Shown here: one piece after another, positions 52,901 through 58,828 of the stretch
How the letters are laid out: each line of letters opens with the position of its first letter
Numbering within the stretch: position 1 is the stretch's first letter
From: Tritrichomonas foetus
Taxonomy: Eukaryota > Parabasalia > Tritrichomonadida > Tritrichomonadidae
Reading direction: 5' to 3'
Assembly (NCBI GenBank): GCA_001839685.1
Contig: MLAK01000502.1
Coordinates: forward strand, 1-64,000
DNA: 64,000 bases
Program-made: the position numbers and the translations under genes
The notes under the pieces: generated by a model
Told to the model about the DNA's origin: nothing
The model's database searches: none
What the model saw: only the letters and a program-made list of their open reading frames with translations

Positions 52901-53302
52901 CAAAGCTATGCAAGAAAGCATAAAGTTCCATTTGATTCCCTTGGCTGGGTATCTTCACCTGTTTCATATAAAGAAGCAAAAAATAATATGCTTGAAGAAG
53001 GCGTTTATATTGAAGGTTTGATGCTTGAAGGTGCTAAATGGGACACAGTAGAATCAAAATTGATTGAATGTGGTGAAAAAGACTTAAATAATCAACTACC
53101 AATTATTAAACTAGTCCCTTCACAAGATAAATCGCCTTATAATCTTTCAAAAACTTATGAATGTCCTGTTTTTCGAACACAAAATCGAGGAACTGGTGCA
53201 CTTGATTTACCAAATTACATTTTCTCTTTGTTTTTGCCAACACCAACTATAAAGCCTGATCAATGGGTTCAAAGATCTGTTGCTGCCTTTATTACAATTT
53301 AA
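40979..53302 (+). CDS. Axonemal inner-arm dynein heavy chain
   Basis: A 4,107-residue dynein motor, an uninterrupted 12.3 kb frame. The N-terminal tail includes a WEECTVLKYDEKTKFFLIEW segment, then linker. The AAA1 P-loop GPAGTGKTET is at about residue 1455, followed by CFDEFNRI. The AAA2 site GGSFGGKSATW is at about 1736. The AAA3 site is degenerate (GPPTSKT, about 2105) with Walker B IDN. The AAA4 site is VGVKSSGRKS (about 2445). A coiled-coil stalk spans about 2680-2980 around a microtubule-binding domain near 2800-2910, then AAA5, AAA6 and the C-terminal domain, ending FITI. Length and the tail segment suggest a single-headed inner-arm dynein, perhaps DNAH1-like; the subtype is tentative. 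It drives flagellar beating. Confidence 0.96.
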   Translation: MSNERFLKGKSRLIQHETDVHNYKQLSRKVGIVIPEDTVTIPKIGQWSLSSSNIQAPTMKPPHPTRVKTAASMRPKENEDASLINNFSPKKSASRTMNKKSPTRPTTAKKGITKISIPKAQINSINVMNVTEKLVDFPQGTVTTDIDEILRSKYRRPSTAVPPIIPQTPEKDEFSVDTRFFPLEYFDDTSFEEFSLPELMKDPNAFSQYNNNGQIKWEECTVLKYDEKTKFFLIEWKKTKKQKKVPRFNLRFARENPEKFAKRIENAKNNCKKYENQLRFDAQVNMKSLENLPSLAENDFIEMHMRVNLDLKPKYVAMLNELDQEVKINFKKLENQLEFEYELEQNPLIPYRDEFLSLRPPQPPVPSCGLVCRTSFSFQKILNRIIETNILAEPFLQEGIFGVWEIFQNTESLVFYTSGFPSEILTLEEFITRQKKLLESTSNSFKKSIQDTLEGVIVSTITSQPDSMNSQNYGKFKKMVIVTVRMLHTVLLRIVQETLTQFLSLFGKFSIKNPNEEICFVIKDNTYHPQFIVDLVFNKENGKLESNPSYDSYQNEIGELLNILEHTVKVLPVLQSAMIDVDTSNVSFGDCLKYVCSKKSVLADYIEELFHPVLEFIDENRSYEEFLNLNPSEYVEKFDPKGKRSLEEYREHINDCNKILNIVQHEMKPMYDKELFRISCIDFKEKTSEHLKDLIYNFLFRVKKFAVETIEEVKNEFEDISENLKKIPQTPEELGALNQYIKKVHNTEKIRAEKMEHSSQRFSFLDEFHFAISNDEIAVRYHTLQMPAKINYIIEETERSNTVVKTKMMSELKMQRLNLDKEALAVTEDLTTFRNTYNDIEMAVEAADEINIIDKKIQKLRELNEKYTSHEKLFECELNPSKLLQNVVDEFTPLHILWNLANEWFNANTAWLDTPFPQVRADNMNQFMIQSTKKITKLRRDLNNKILIDGVLRPLSEQIDLFKEKCPLIVKLRHPGIKTMHWEMISEIVGFTVMPSMELSLQEFLNLNLERWSEQIFEIANVAALEYSLESSLDQMDNELQTMKFITVEYRDSKTYILQQIDEIISTIDDQLVTTQTLLTSPYIKPMLKRATDKLTFLHAAHETLDAWVTCQKSWLYLQPIFTGTSIQQKLYKEAIQWNTVQSIWSTLMNHTHAHPEFTTVMSRDNVLHDLKKCNELLESITKGLNAYLESKRLGFPRFFFLSNDELISILSHTKDFDKIQESMQKLFEYVNSITVTNDFYITQMNDAIGEKVDLVNHISGDTPEIEDWLNGFEEEMKNTLKDNIVKALDSSNQTTKKQWYSDYPAQAIIIASQILWTSQVTQTFKSTKANRMTLLQQKYIEILDQLTDYIRQPISRLHRQLTSCLLINQVHNRDIINQLADANVSDADDFKWAKQLRYYLDQGIVIVRSINNQFEYSYEYAGNSARLVITPLTDRCYQTLLAAFKQHLSGAPSGPAGTGKTETVRDCAKALGRPCVVYNCSEEVTPEQMSQFFAGLSSSGSWSCFDEFNRINIEVLSVIAQQVRSIQEAIAGSMETFKLDARTLKVNPNAAICITMNPGYAGRTELPDNLKALFRPVAMMVPDFVFISEIMLFSGGFSTASVLSVKLGALFDLCRKQLSNARHYDWGLRAMKAILSTAGKAKRNDLNANEAYLLVRTIRDCTAPRLISSDLPLFNGIITDVFPTVVFEKERPEKLVEQLKIVFKEMKHQPLPVFLDKCVEFHETTLVRHGIMLIGGSFGGKSATWKAMGKALTDIHQQSKEGMSVHIEHLNPKAISIAELYGAFNPATSEWFDGVLSHAIRSCSFSEQNEHKWIIVDGPVDSLWIESMNSLLDDNKVLCLPNNERIQLGPEVKLIFEVDDLSQASPATVSRAGMVYFDPSCLTWEAIVDSTLNEIEHSEHIKKLCHLYIPPMKKFLEVDAKLAIEISSHVVVSSLIGLFSCFKDLLRKPKEITSNDDDEQKFIDPLNDILYYSLFSDYSDREIPYFYSSPDRLPKAVEMAFIFSLIWSFGAVLSEDCRLTFDKFLREKMHENNSLCDFPTENTVFNYFADFSCLKWTEWVDGKTNIDFTLSQSVENQLIPTNECAAPIFLSRLLIEHHKSIVLQGPPTSKTLISRILTYNILDQKEFDCHNYPLSSCSTPANIASFMMQFMHKHQGKFGPLPNQSLIFTIDNLGAPKPEVYGAQPPLELLRQFFDYGGWYNTKTVTFNKIVNTSILATVSESANGSCLPSRLIRHFYPIHIPSYSSDTLNNIFTTLLSQRLSEFNGQIKDEIQNIANATINVYNECKENLLPIPSKLHYVFSFRNIIRILRGLLMTRPAFTTTRGEFLRLWYHEMQREIEDRLSTEKDRKWFLSVLEKESKNNMNFEIPNDTTVLFNEFSDDSKKYKEVKKSPEELLKACTALLEDHNSDASKPIAITLFQEAVSHLSAISRVFSMRRGHAMLVGVKSSGRKSLARLGLFISDMELFEISITRSYGFIDWREDIKKVVKQCGVENTETAFIISDVQIIMQQQLEDLSNLVSTCEIPQLFERDEFEGIKAELAQQELLSDATAVNNIFISRIQKNLHIILVASPFGSVFKDSMLNFPNLRNEMAIDWYLPWSENALKSIAYASINQNSVGGVEVVDSVVQSFVKIHKFVEHEASKYLSTTKRFTAVTPSKYFELIQTFKIKLKKKQRQTIELIKKYENGVEKIKTTRASISTMSHQLDTDIPKLQKTRGEVKLMLGELQVQQEEVEENKAEVKEKSIIAAKEAASAKRANSIAQKELKKAEPLLEEAQEAVNRLDKDSLVNIKKLHNPSAGMKDTFDAVCIMFNRAPRKVDGAMPGEKIDDYWPEAVSLLNDFNFIKNVQSYRMDIIPKEIIHKLNKYVNNNVRAEKRKAALASFQAVAALYDWVCASYDYWHVYQEILPKKRKAEKTAKKLEETQAILAKAKGRLKEVEAKLQKLMDNVQEMQKKENELAQNVTNTQKRLERARKILSGLEGEAKRWVESANKLKFSAQFILGDTILISSALTYLGAFSPSFRSEIIDEWKKFMKEANLKFNENITIENSIGNEAVIRDWVLKGLPNDTHSIENALIIQENETCYPLLIDPQLSGTKWLQTVLDNQLHLLSFDQPDFLHVLKNCVSLGYSVIIENVGLKLDPLIDPILSREISNIDGQKRICLGGEFVDYNEKFRLYISTKYPNPHYSPEVCSQMTLINFTTTQDGLSDLLINNLLEVEKSDLEKMRVSLMEAKAENMKKLKDIEDEILQIVSNASGDILDDDTAIETLQRAQATSADIEQQMIAAEQTESEISEFKTQFLPVSDRAALLYFCVSDFSVIDPMYQFSLKWFVPLFRNSIQNANHKGDLVENFKNSVASSFYDSVSFSLFSRHKLLFSTLMTIRILLYEKRVNSSELAFLLSPNVVHQKSEISWINDDIWSLLVAMKDISPTLSDVFNSIKENSENWKQYYNSISPEKAEIPFQNQYSLSSFQKLLILRVFHLEKVREGLRLFISNELGEQFISPPTLNLVNIFKESDPLSPLIFIIMPGIDPQDEIINVAQILETEKYLKSYSLGRGRGQGAEDLINDSAERGFWVLLQNCHLSLSFMPRLEYIISHLDSEKTHKRFRLCLVTMSSPDFPIGILYQGTKLIYEIPKGIRENVTRLYGLFNEEDYDSIDSLTHEKRMTFNLAFFHAVVLERLQFGSIGWNIPYEFNPSDFTISRKHLRSFLNENESRKIPLEELLYVIGELDYGGRVTDAWDRRLLLSLLNQFFAGKNFVSERKYPTPDLMGTMQELLDTVSEWSTITSGSDVGLGENASTIIARNEAMKIFDSLIEVQPTLVAASESISEEQFALNLVQSLQKQVPRQFNRRNFKNKFDKSQTMTTVLEHEVILYNNLITVIVDSLKQMEKGLKGLILIDESLETFNRSLLSNKVPELWLRNSFPSILSLSSYMSDLNKRVEFLNGWLNNGQQPEFIFLGGFFHPEEFLTAVLQSYARKHKVPFDSLGWVSSPVSYKEAKNNMLEEGVYIEGLMLEGAKWDTVESKLIECGEKDLNNQLPIIKLVPSQDKSPYNLSKTYECPVFRTQNRGTGALDLPNYIFSLFLPTPTIKPDQWVQRSVAAFITI

Positions 53303-54169
53303 TGAAATCATATATTGATTGTTTTATTATAGATTTATTAGAAATAAATTGTTGTTAATATGCGAAACCTTTAATTTCTCATTGTTTTTATTATTTCTTT
53401 TCTTTTATGGGAATTATGTGTAGAAAATTGATATCTCTCATCATTGAATTTTCATATTTCAGCTTTCAATATCATGAATTTCCATTTTCACCATTTTATA
53501 TGTTTTTTTCTTTTTCAACAACCAAATAATGATATAAATTCGATAAAACTACTTATTTATTCTGTTCTATTTTTCAATTGGTATTTATGAAACGTCACTT
53601 CATCCAGCATGTTCTTGAGGTTATTATGAAATCGTTAAACTTTTATTGAAACAACCAAATATTGATATTAATTCGCAAAACGTCTTTGCTACAATTTTAT
53701 TTATTAATTCATGATTATTATCGATTTTTCAAAATGAATTTTTGATTGAGGTTTCGGAAACACCTATATAGACGTATACTAACAACATTTTATTATTGAG
53801 TGAACTTTTTACAAAATTACTACAATAAAACATTTATCTGTTCATTGAATTTAACAATACAAATCGTTGTATTCATGAATGAGTAAATAAAAGAAATCCC
53901 ACTTTCCCATTTATAAATACTAATTTTACATTCAAATACTTAAATTCTCTGCATTTCATGCCGTTTTTCAAAAGCTCGAATCTAATGATTCAAAATCAGA
54001 ACCAATATGAAATATATAAAGCACGTACATAACTCTCGGCTGAAATCTAAACATTCTATGATTTAACAATTAACCAGCGTAAAAAAAAAAGATTTTTGTT
54101 TTTATCTTTTTACTCAGTTTCATAAAAATGATTTAAAATTCAAAAATTATCAACTTTCAGGGAAACTCC
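53303..54169. other. Intergenic region with ankyrin remnants
   Basis: About 870 bases between the dynein 3' end and the zinc-finger gene, both ending here. It contains the ankyrin relic described separately; the rest is AT-rich with no gene seen. Confidence 0.5.
53510..53714 (+). pseudogene. Decayed ankyrin-repeat fragment
   Basis: From 53589 the frame reads ETSLHPACS, a TGA, then GYYEIVKLLLKQPNIDINSQN, which is the ankyrin consensus ETPLHxACxxGxxEIVKLLL with one stop. It ends at TGA 53712. About 130 bases earlier, in another frame, 53516-53545 reads QQPNNDINS, a second copy of the same repeat end; at DNA level the two share a stretch of about 25 bases with few mismatches. The stops and frame change show a broken gene. 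Ankyrin proteins are a very large family in trichomonads, so a degraded copy or duplicated fragment is likely. Confidence 0.7.
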
Positions 54170-54832
54170 TTAGCAGTGCTTCAAAATTCTCTGAGCAGCA
54201 TCGATGTGTCTCAAGGCCTCAGAGATTTTGCTTCCGCTGCAGTTTCCGCCGGCGCGCGCTGGCGCAGCAAAGCAGGGGCCTGCAGCTCTCTGTTGTTGTG
54301 GCTGTTGGACAGAAACTGGCCTGGGTGGTGGGCGGCTGACGCTGTTTGGTGGTGGTGGTGGCGGTGGTGGATGGTAGACTGGGTATTGAGGTGGTTCATA
54401 CTTTTGTGGGGGTGGTGGAACGTAGACTGGATACTTTGGCGCTTCATAATTCTGTGGTGGTGGCGGGACATAGACCGGATATTGCTGTGCGGAGGAAGAT
54501 GAGGCGCCTCTTGAGGAGCTGCCGTCGAGTGGTCTTCTGCAGAGTGGGCAGACGCCCTGGCCGCCTTGGGAATTGCTTCCGCCGAAGCATTTGTATTTGC
54601 GAGCGAGCTCTTCGGAAATTGATGCGCCTGATGGAACATTCGACCAGTGGTAGATTCCTTTGTTCTTTCTGGCTCTGGCTTCGTCGGCATTGAGGCACTG
54701 TCTTCTGAGGTCGAGAATTACTTCCGTTGTTGCATCGAGAAGAGGTGGATCGTATGAAAGTTTGCTGGAGCAACCGCCGCATGAGGAGGGTGATGGTGAT
54801 GAATATCTGCTGGAACAGAATGGGCAAGACAT
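54170..54832 (-). CDS. Zinc-finger protein with proline-rich YPVYVPPPPQ repeats
   Basis: A 220-residue protein. The N-terminal zinc-ribbon-like cysteines are at residues 3, 6, 18 and 21 (CPFC ... CGGC). A helical segment with LRRQCLNADEARARKNKGIYHW follows, then another cysteine set (82, 95, 98; CPLCRRP). A Ser-rich linker leads to three copies of YPV(Y)xPPPPQ with 16-residue period (about 118-160), a Pro/Gln stretch, and a short helical end (ISEALRHIDAAQRIL). The region is far richer in G and C than its neighbours, with C- and G-ending codons, consistent with strong expression or different origin. I do not recognise the family; proline repeats may bind SH3, WW or profilin-type partners. The ATG at 54832 is chosen over an in-frame ATG at 54919 because TCATTTA lies between them. 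Confidence 0.75.
   Translation of the reverse strand: MSCPFCSSRYSSPSPSSCGGCSSKLSYDPPLLDATTEVILDLRRQCLNADEARARKNKGIYHWSNVPSGASISEELARKYKCFGGSNSQGGQGVCPLCRRPLDGSSSRGASSSSAQQYPVYVPPPPQNYEAPKYPVYVPPPPQKYEPPQYPVYHPPPPPPPPNSVSRPPPRPVSVQQPQQQRAAGPCFAAPARAGGNCSGSKISEALRHIDAAQRILKHC
54350..54481 (-). repeat. 48-base repeat encoding YPVYVPPPPQ
   Basis: Three imperfect 48-base units in the zinc-finger gene encode YPVYVPPPPQ, YPVYVPPPPQ and YPVYHPPPP with EAPK or EPPQ spacers. Confidence 0.7.
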
Positions 54833-54855
54833 TTTCGTTCTTGTTGCAATTAAAA

Positions 54856-54862
54856 TAAATGA
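54856..54862 (-). promoter_or_regulatory. Initiator motif (TCATTTA)
   Basis: On the minus strand CACTTCATTTATTTTAATTG lies about 25 bases upstream of the ATG at 54832. Confidence 0.45.
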
Positions 54863-55680
54863 AGTGAATTCTAAAGTTTGAATTGGGCGATTCAATAATG
54901 GAATCTTTTTGATAATCATATTTCCAAAAAATTTGAATAGAATAAGACGTTAATAACTTTTTGAATCATTCAAGACGTTAAAAAAGTTTTTTTCAAATGA
55001 TTTGATCAAATATAATAGAAAAAAAAACGTCCATATTAATGAAACTAACGTTCACTGTCAAATGAAGAATAAAATGTGCCAAACTAAAAACAGCCGAGAG
55101 GAAAAGATATTTGATCTCGTAAAATATAAAACTTTTTGAGAAGCATGGTGACTTTGTATAAAACCGGGAATTATAATAGAAAAAGTTTGTCTCTCATCTT
55201 CATTTTTAATTACTCTCTATTGAGATAGACAATATAATTTAAACATCTATACATATATGTTTCTATCTAATTTATATATCCTTTTTCATGAAAACATCGA
55301 AAATTAAAAGACAATAACCAGAATTAAGATTACTGAATGACCTCCCTTAATGATAAAAATTGTTCAGTGACAACCTACTGATGCTTACTAGAACTGATGC
55401 ACATAAATTAAAAAGGAAAAAAAGAAAATGCGCAATATATAATTATTTTAAAAAACAAAATTGAAACAGTTCTAATATAACAAAAAATAGTCTATATGAT
55501 CAAACAATAGTATACTTTGTAAGAGAGATTCGAAAAGGATAGTTGTATCGTCCAACAAAACGAATCTCAAGGATTTACTCCAAAAGTGAAAATTGATTTT
55601 CACTTTTTCTAGAAAAACCTGAGAAAAAGTATATTCAAAATAGGAATAAGAAATGGTAAAGGATTACTTCCTTATCAATA
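54863..55680. other. Intergenic region
   Basis: About 800 AT-rich bases between two minus-strand genes. No gene or structured element seen. Confidence 0.4.
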
Positions 55681-57591
55681 TTACAATATATTGATATCAA
55701 CACTTTCTTGTGAATTGTTATTGTTGTTACTGAAAAGTGAAGCAATAGAGGGGAGTAGAATTCTTCTCTGATTGTTTCTGATTTCAATACAATTCACAAA
55801 AGTAGCAAAGTTAATTTGAGAGGAATTCGAAAAAGAATTTATGAGGATGTCTGCTTTTTCGTAGAGTTTGTCATCGAAATTTGCAAATTTCTTCTTTAGA
55901 GACTTCAAAAACTGTCTAGCTGATTCAGCATCTTCGATTAAAATACGATGAGCCACCATTGCAATCGCATAATTTCGTATGATGTCGATGTTGACAACTG
56001 GAAGTAACATTAAGGGTAAAGTAACAACTCTGAAGCGCCTTTCATTTATTTCAGTTGTATAGAAGACGGCAAACTGTATGTATGGACTGTGGAATTTGCT
56101 AGCATCCATTGTAAAATAAAAAGCATCACCAGCTTGGATCTTCGAAACTGTCACGCCTGTGTTCGTCTTGAGAAAGCCATGGCTAGAGTAGTCGAGGACA
56201 TCATTGAAGTTGGGAGGTCGAACAAAGATGAATGTATCATGATAAAGTGATGGTTTAAAAAGAGACAAAATTTCGCCTAAATCATCACAATTTTGATTTT
56301 GAATAAATCTATCGCTCTGAGTTTTGGAATTAATTTGAGGAGTTAAGTTAGAGTCGTCATCATCGTCCTCGTTGTTGGTATATTCTTCAGAATAGTCTTC
56401 TTCATCGTCATCATCTTCACTTGATGATGAAGATATTGTATTAGATTTTTCGATTTTAAGCGGATTTGTATTATTAACATTTGGAATTGGAGATGATGAA
56501 AAATGTGAAAATGAAGTTGGCGGAGCAGTATTTCTCAAAATTGTTAATCCTTTATTATTGGCTTGGTCTGATGTCAAGTCATTTGATGATAAGTGATGTG
56601 ATAAACTTCTCGGTGGGAAAGTCGAAAGATTGGCTGATGAATTAGAAAGATTGCTTGGTCGATTAGATTTGAAATTAATATTTGATGTTACTTTCTGAAG
56701 TCTGAAAAATCCGCCTGTATAAGAAGGAAGATCGATTAAAGGGTTACGATATTTTATTTCATTATCAGTAAATACCATCACTGATGCTTGTGACCGAAAT
56801 TGGCACATTTTCAAAGCTTCGTACTTCAAAGAATTTAATCTTGCCACACTATGAAAGTCATTTTCATCAAGAAGAAGCTTCAATGAAGATCCGTATAAAG
56901 TTGAAATGGAGATACCAAAATCGATCATATTTCGAGGAGCATCAAAATTTTCGATGTATTTCAAATTTAATATTTCTTTTTGATTTTTCGCCATAAAATC
57001 TCGAAAATATGGCGCTGCTGCAAATAATTGAGAGTTTCTGGCAATAGGGGCACAATCTGGGAAAGTTTGAATGGAACATTGCCCTCTAAATTTAATGACA
57101 CTAATTCCCCCATGAACGAAAGCCACGCCAACTTGCTTTGGATGATAGCAGGAAGAATAAGATTCAAAAATTGCGTCAATTATTCTGGGATTCGTTTTTA
57201 ATAAGCTGATGGAAATAATGAAATAATCTGTTGGAATGAAAACCGGCCGTTTGATGTAATTCTTATGAAGAACAGCTTCGTAAACTTCGTTCCGACATTC
57301 TGCGCCATTTGGATCGATTTGAATACTCGTTTGTGTAATTCTGCCACATAAAGAACATTTAAATTGAAAAAGGCGAGTGGGCTCAATCGTATTGAATTTG
57401 TTGAAAAATGCGCTACATGATGAACACCGAGGAATTTTATCCCCTGGAAAAGCCGAAGTTTCTGGTCGGATGGAAGTGATAGGAAAAGGCGTATAGCACA
57501 CCCCAATTTCAGTGGGAAGCGTGTTGGAGATAAAGTCAACTCCGCGATGCGTGATTTGTGCAAATGTACTTGCGGAGTGAGGGTGTATCAT
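55681..57591 (-). CDS. Sec24-like COPII coat protein (divergent)
   Basis: A 636-residue protein with the Sec23/Sec24 layout. A C4 zinc finger (PRCSSCSAFFNKF ... FKCSLCGRI) is followed by a trunk-like domain with hydrophobic strands (FIISISLL). An acidic/Ser/Asn-rich insert (DDDDEEDYSEEY) comes next, then the beta-sandwich signature QFAVFYTTEINERRFRVVTL, which matches the Sec24 YT...GERRIRVxTL motif, and a helical domain (DAESARQFLKSLKKKF). The gelsolin domain seems to be absent, so it is shorter than usual Sec24 (800-1,100 aa). Sec24 selects cargo for ER-to-Golgi vesicles. Sec23 is a less likely alternative. I use the first ATG (57591); the frame is open further up but without an ATG. Confidence 0.75.
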   Translation of the reverse strand: MIHPHSASTFAQITHRGVDFISNTLPTEIGVCYTPFPITSIRPETSAFPGDKIPRCSSCSAFFNKFNTIEPTRLFQFKCSLCGRITQTSIQIDPNGAECRNEVYEAVLHKNYIKRPVFIPTDYFIISISLLKTNPRIIDAIFESYSSCYHPKQVGVAFVHGGISVIKFRGQCSIQTFPDCAPIARNSQLFAAAPYFRDFMAKNQKEILNLKYIENFDAPRNMIDFGISISTLYGSSLKLLLDENDFHSVARLNSLKYEALKMCQFRSQASVMVFTDNEIKYRNPLIDLPSYTGGFFRLQKVTSNINFKSNRPSNLSNSSANLSTFPPRSLSHHLSSNDLTSDQANNKGLTILRNTAPPTSFSHFSSSPIPNVNNTNPLKIEKSNTISSSSSEDDDDEEDYSEEYTNNEDDDDDSNLTPQINSKTQSDRFIQNQNCDDLGEILSLFKPSLYHDTFIFVRPPNFNDVLDYSSHGFLKTNTGVTVSKIQAGDAFYFTMDASKFHSPYIQFAVFYTTEINERRFRVVTLPLMLLPVVNIDIIRNYAIAMVAHRILIEDAESARQFLKSLKKKFANFDDKLYEKADILINSFSNSSQINFATFVNCIEIRNNQRRILLPSIASLFSNNNNNSQESVDINIL

Positions 57592-58825
57592 GATTAAATA
57601 GAAATTACTTCCTTGAGATCTATATGAAATGTTATGTGAAAAGGTGATATCCACTAGAAAGCTTCAGGATCAGAAATTCAGACTACTCAAAGAATTTGAA
57701 TAATGAACTTTTTCTATGGATAAATGAGGTGATTTTAATATTACTCTTCATACTTGTCAAGCAGGTCAGATAGAAGCTTGTCTTTGTAACTTTGATTTCA
57801 ACTAATTGATCACCACTAAATTACAAAAATATGATTGCAGGAGGTTTTCTTTTGTTTCTGTGGCATTTGATTGAATTGCATCTAATGGAAAGTTACCGAG
57901 CCTATGAGAAATAATAGGTAAATGATCATTATGAACTTGGTGATGTTAGTGAGAAACTATTTATAACAAAATAGTTCTAAAACCAGAAATGTTCAATCTT
58001 TCAATGAGATAAAGCAAGATCAGTTTTACCGTGAACAAATAAGGTCAAATGAAAAGTCAAATTCGCAAAAAGTGTTCAGGATGACTGGTCTACTTTAGGA
58101 CATGTTTTGAGCAACCAGTTCTACAATCTTAATAATGTGCATATGCACTAGTTATACCATTAACCTTAATAGAAGATGGGCAAAAACTCAAAATTCACAA
58201 AAAACTTATATATATCATATTATGTTTGAGTGTTTGTTTTTCTTTTGAAGTGAATCAATTCTTCTCGAGCATGTTAGATGAAAGAAATACAAACCAGAAA
58301 TATCAGTCATAATCATGAAGACCAAAATCCTGAATAAAATCTTATTCGACCTGAAAATGAACTTGCGGCGTTGAAAAGTTGAGTATTATGAACAAGTCAT
58401 CATATGATACAGAAGAGCTTGAACATTCTTGAAGCGAGTCGAAAAGCTTTATGTGAAAGTTTTTTTGATGGTTTCAGAAAACCATTCAATTTCTTCACAA
58501 AGTGAAAATTGAAAGTCAGGTTATAATGTGATGTGATCACTTTGCAATTCATTTTTTTCAACCAACAAGATCTTTTTCTTGAAAGAATTAGATATATTAT
58601 TAGAATCAAAAACTACCTCCTTACATGATATGAAATATAGAATTAAAGATTTTACACTATTGAAAATATCCATTTATTCATTCACTTTTTGACAATCAAA
58701 AGTCAATACCGCCAAAATTTTCTTTATTTAAGGTGATTATTCCACCATAACCGGGTAAAATTTTAAATCAACTCAAAATAAAAATCTATGTCAAAAATTC
58801 ACCTTAACAGACAGTTATTTTTCAT
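57592..58825. other. Divergent intergenic region
   Basis: About 1.2 kb between the Sec24-like gene and the CAMK-like kinase. AT-rich; a 69-codon minus frame at 58609-58400 has chance-like composition. The kinase initiator TCATATG is at its right end. Confidence 0.45.
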
Positions 58826-58828
58826 ATG
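58822..58828 (+). promoter_or_regulatory. Initiator motif overlapping the start codon (TCATATG)
   Basis: TTTTTCATATGCA puts the presumed +1 A at 58824, two bases before the ATG at 58826. The transcript would be almost leaderless. Confidence 0.45.

Noticed and set aside
54176..54827. Overlapping frames in the zinc-finger gene region
   Set aside because: GC-rich proline codons leave alternative frames open, giving Trp/His/Val-rich strings; the annotated frame has Zn motifs and a clean initiator.
58400..58609. 69-codon minus-strand frame
   Set aside because: Short, no domain, and its composition fits random AT-rich sequence.
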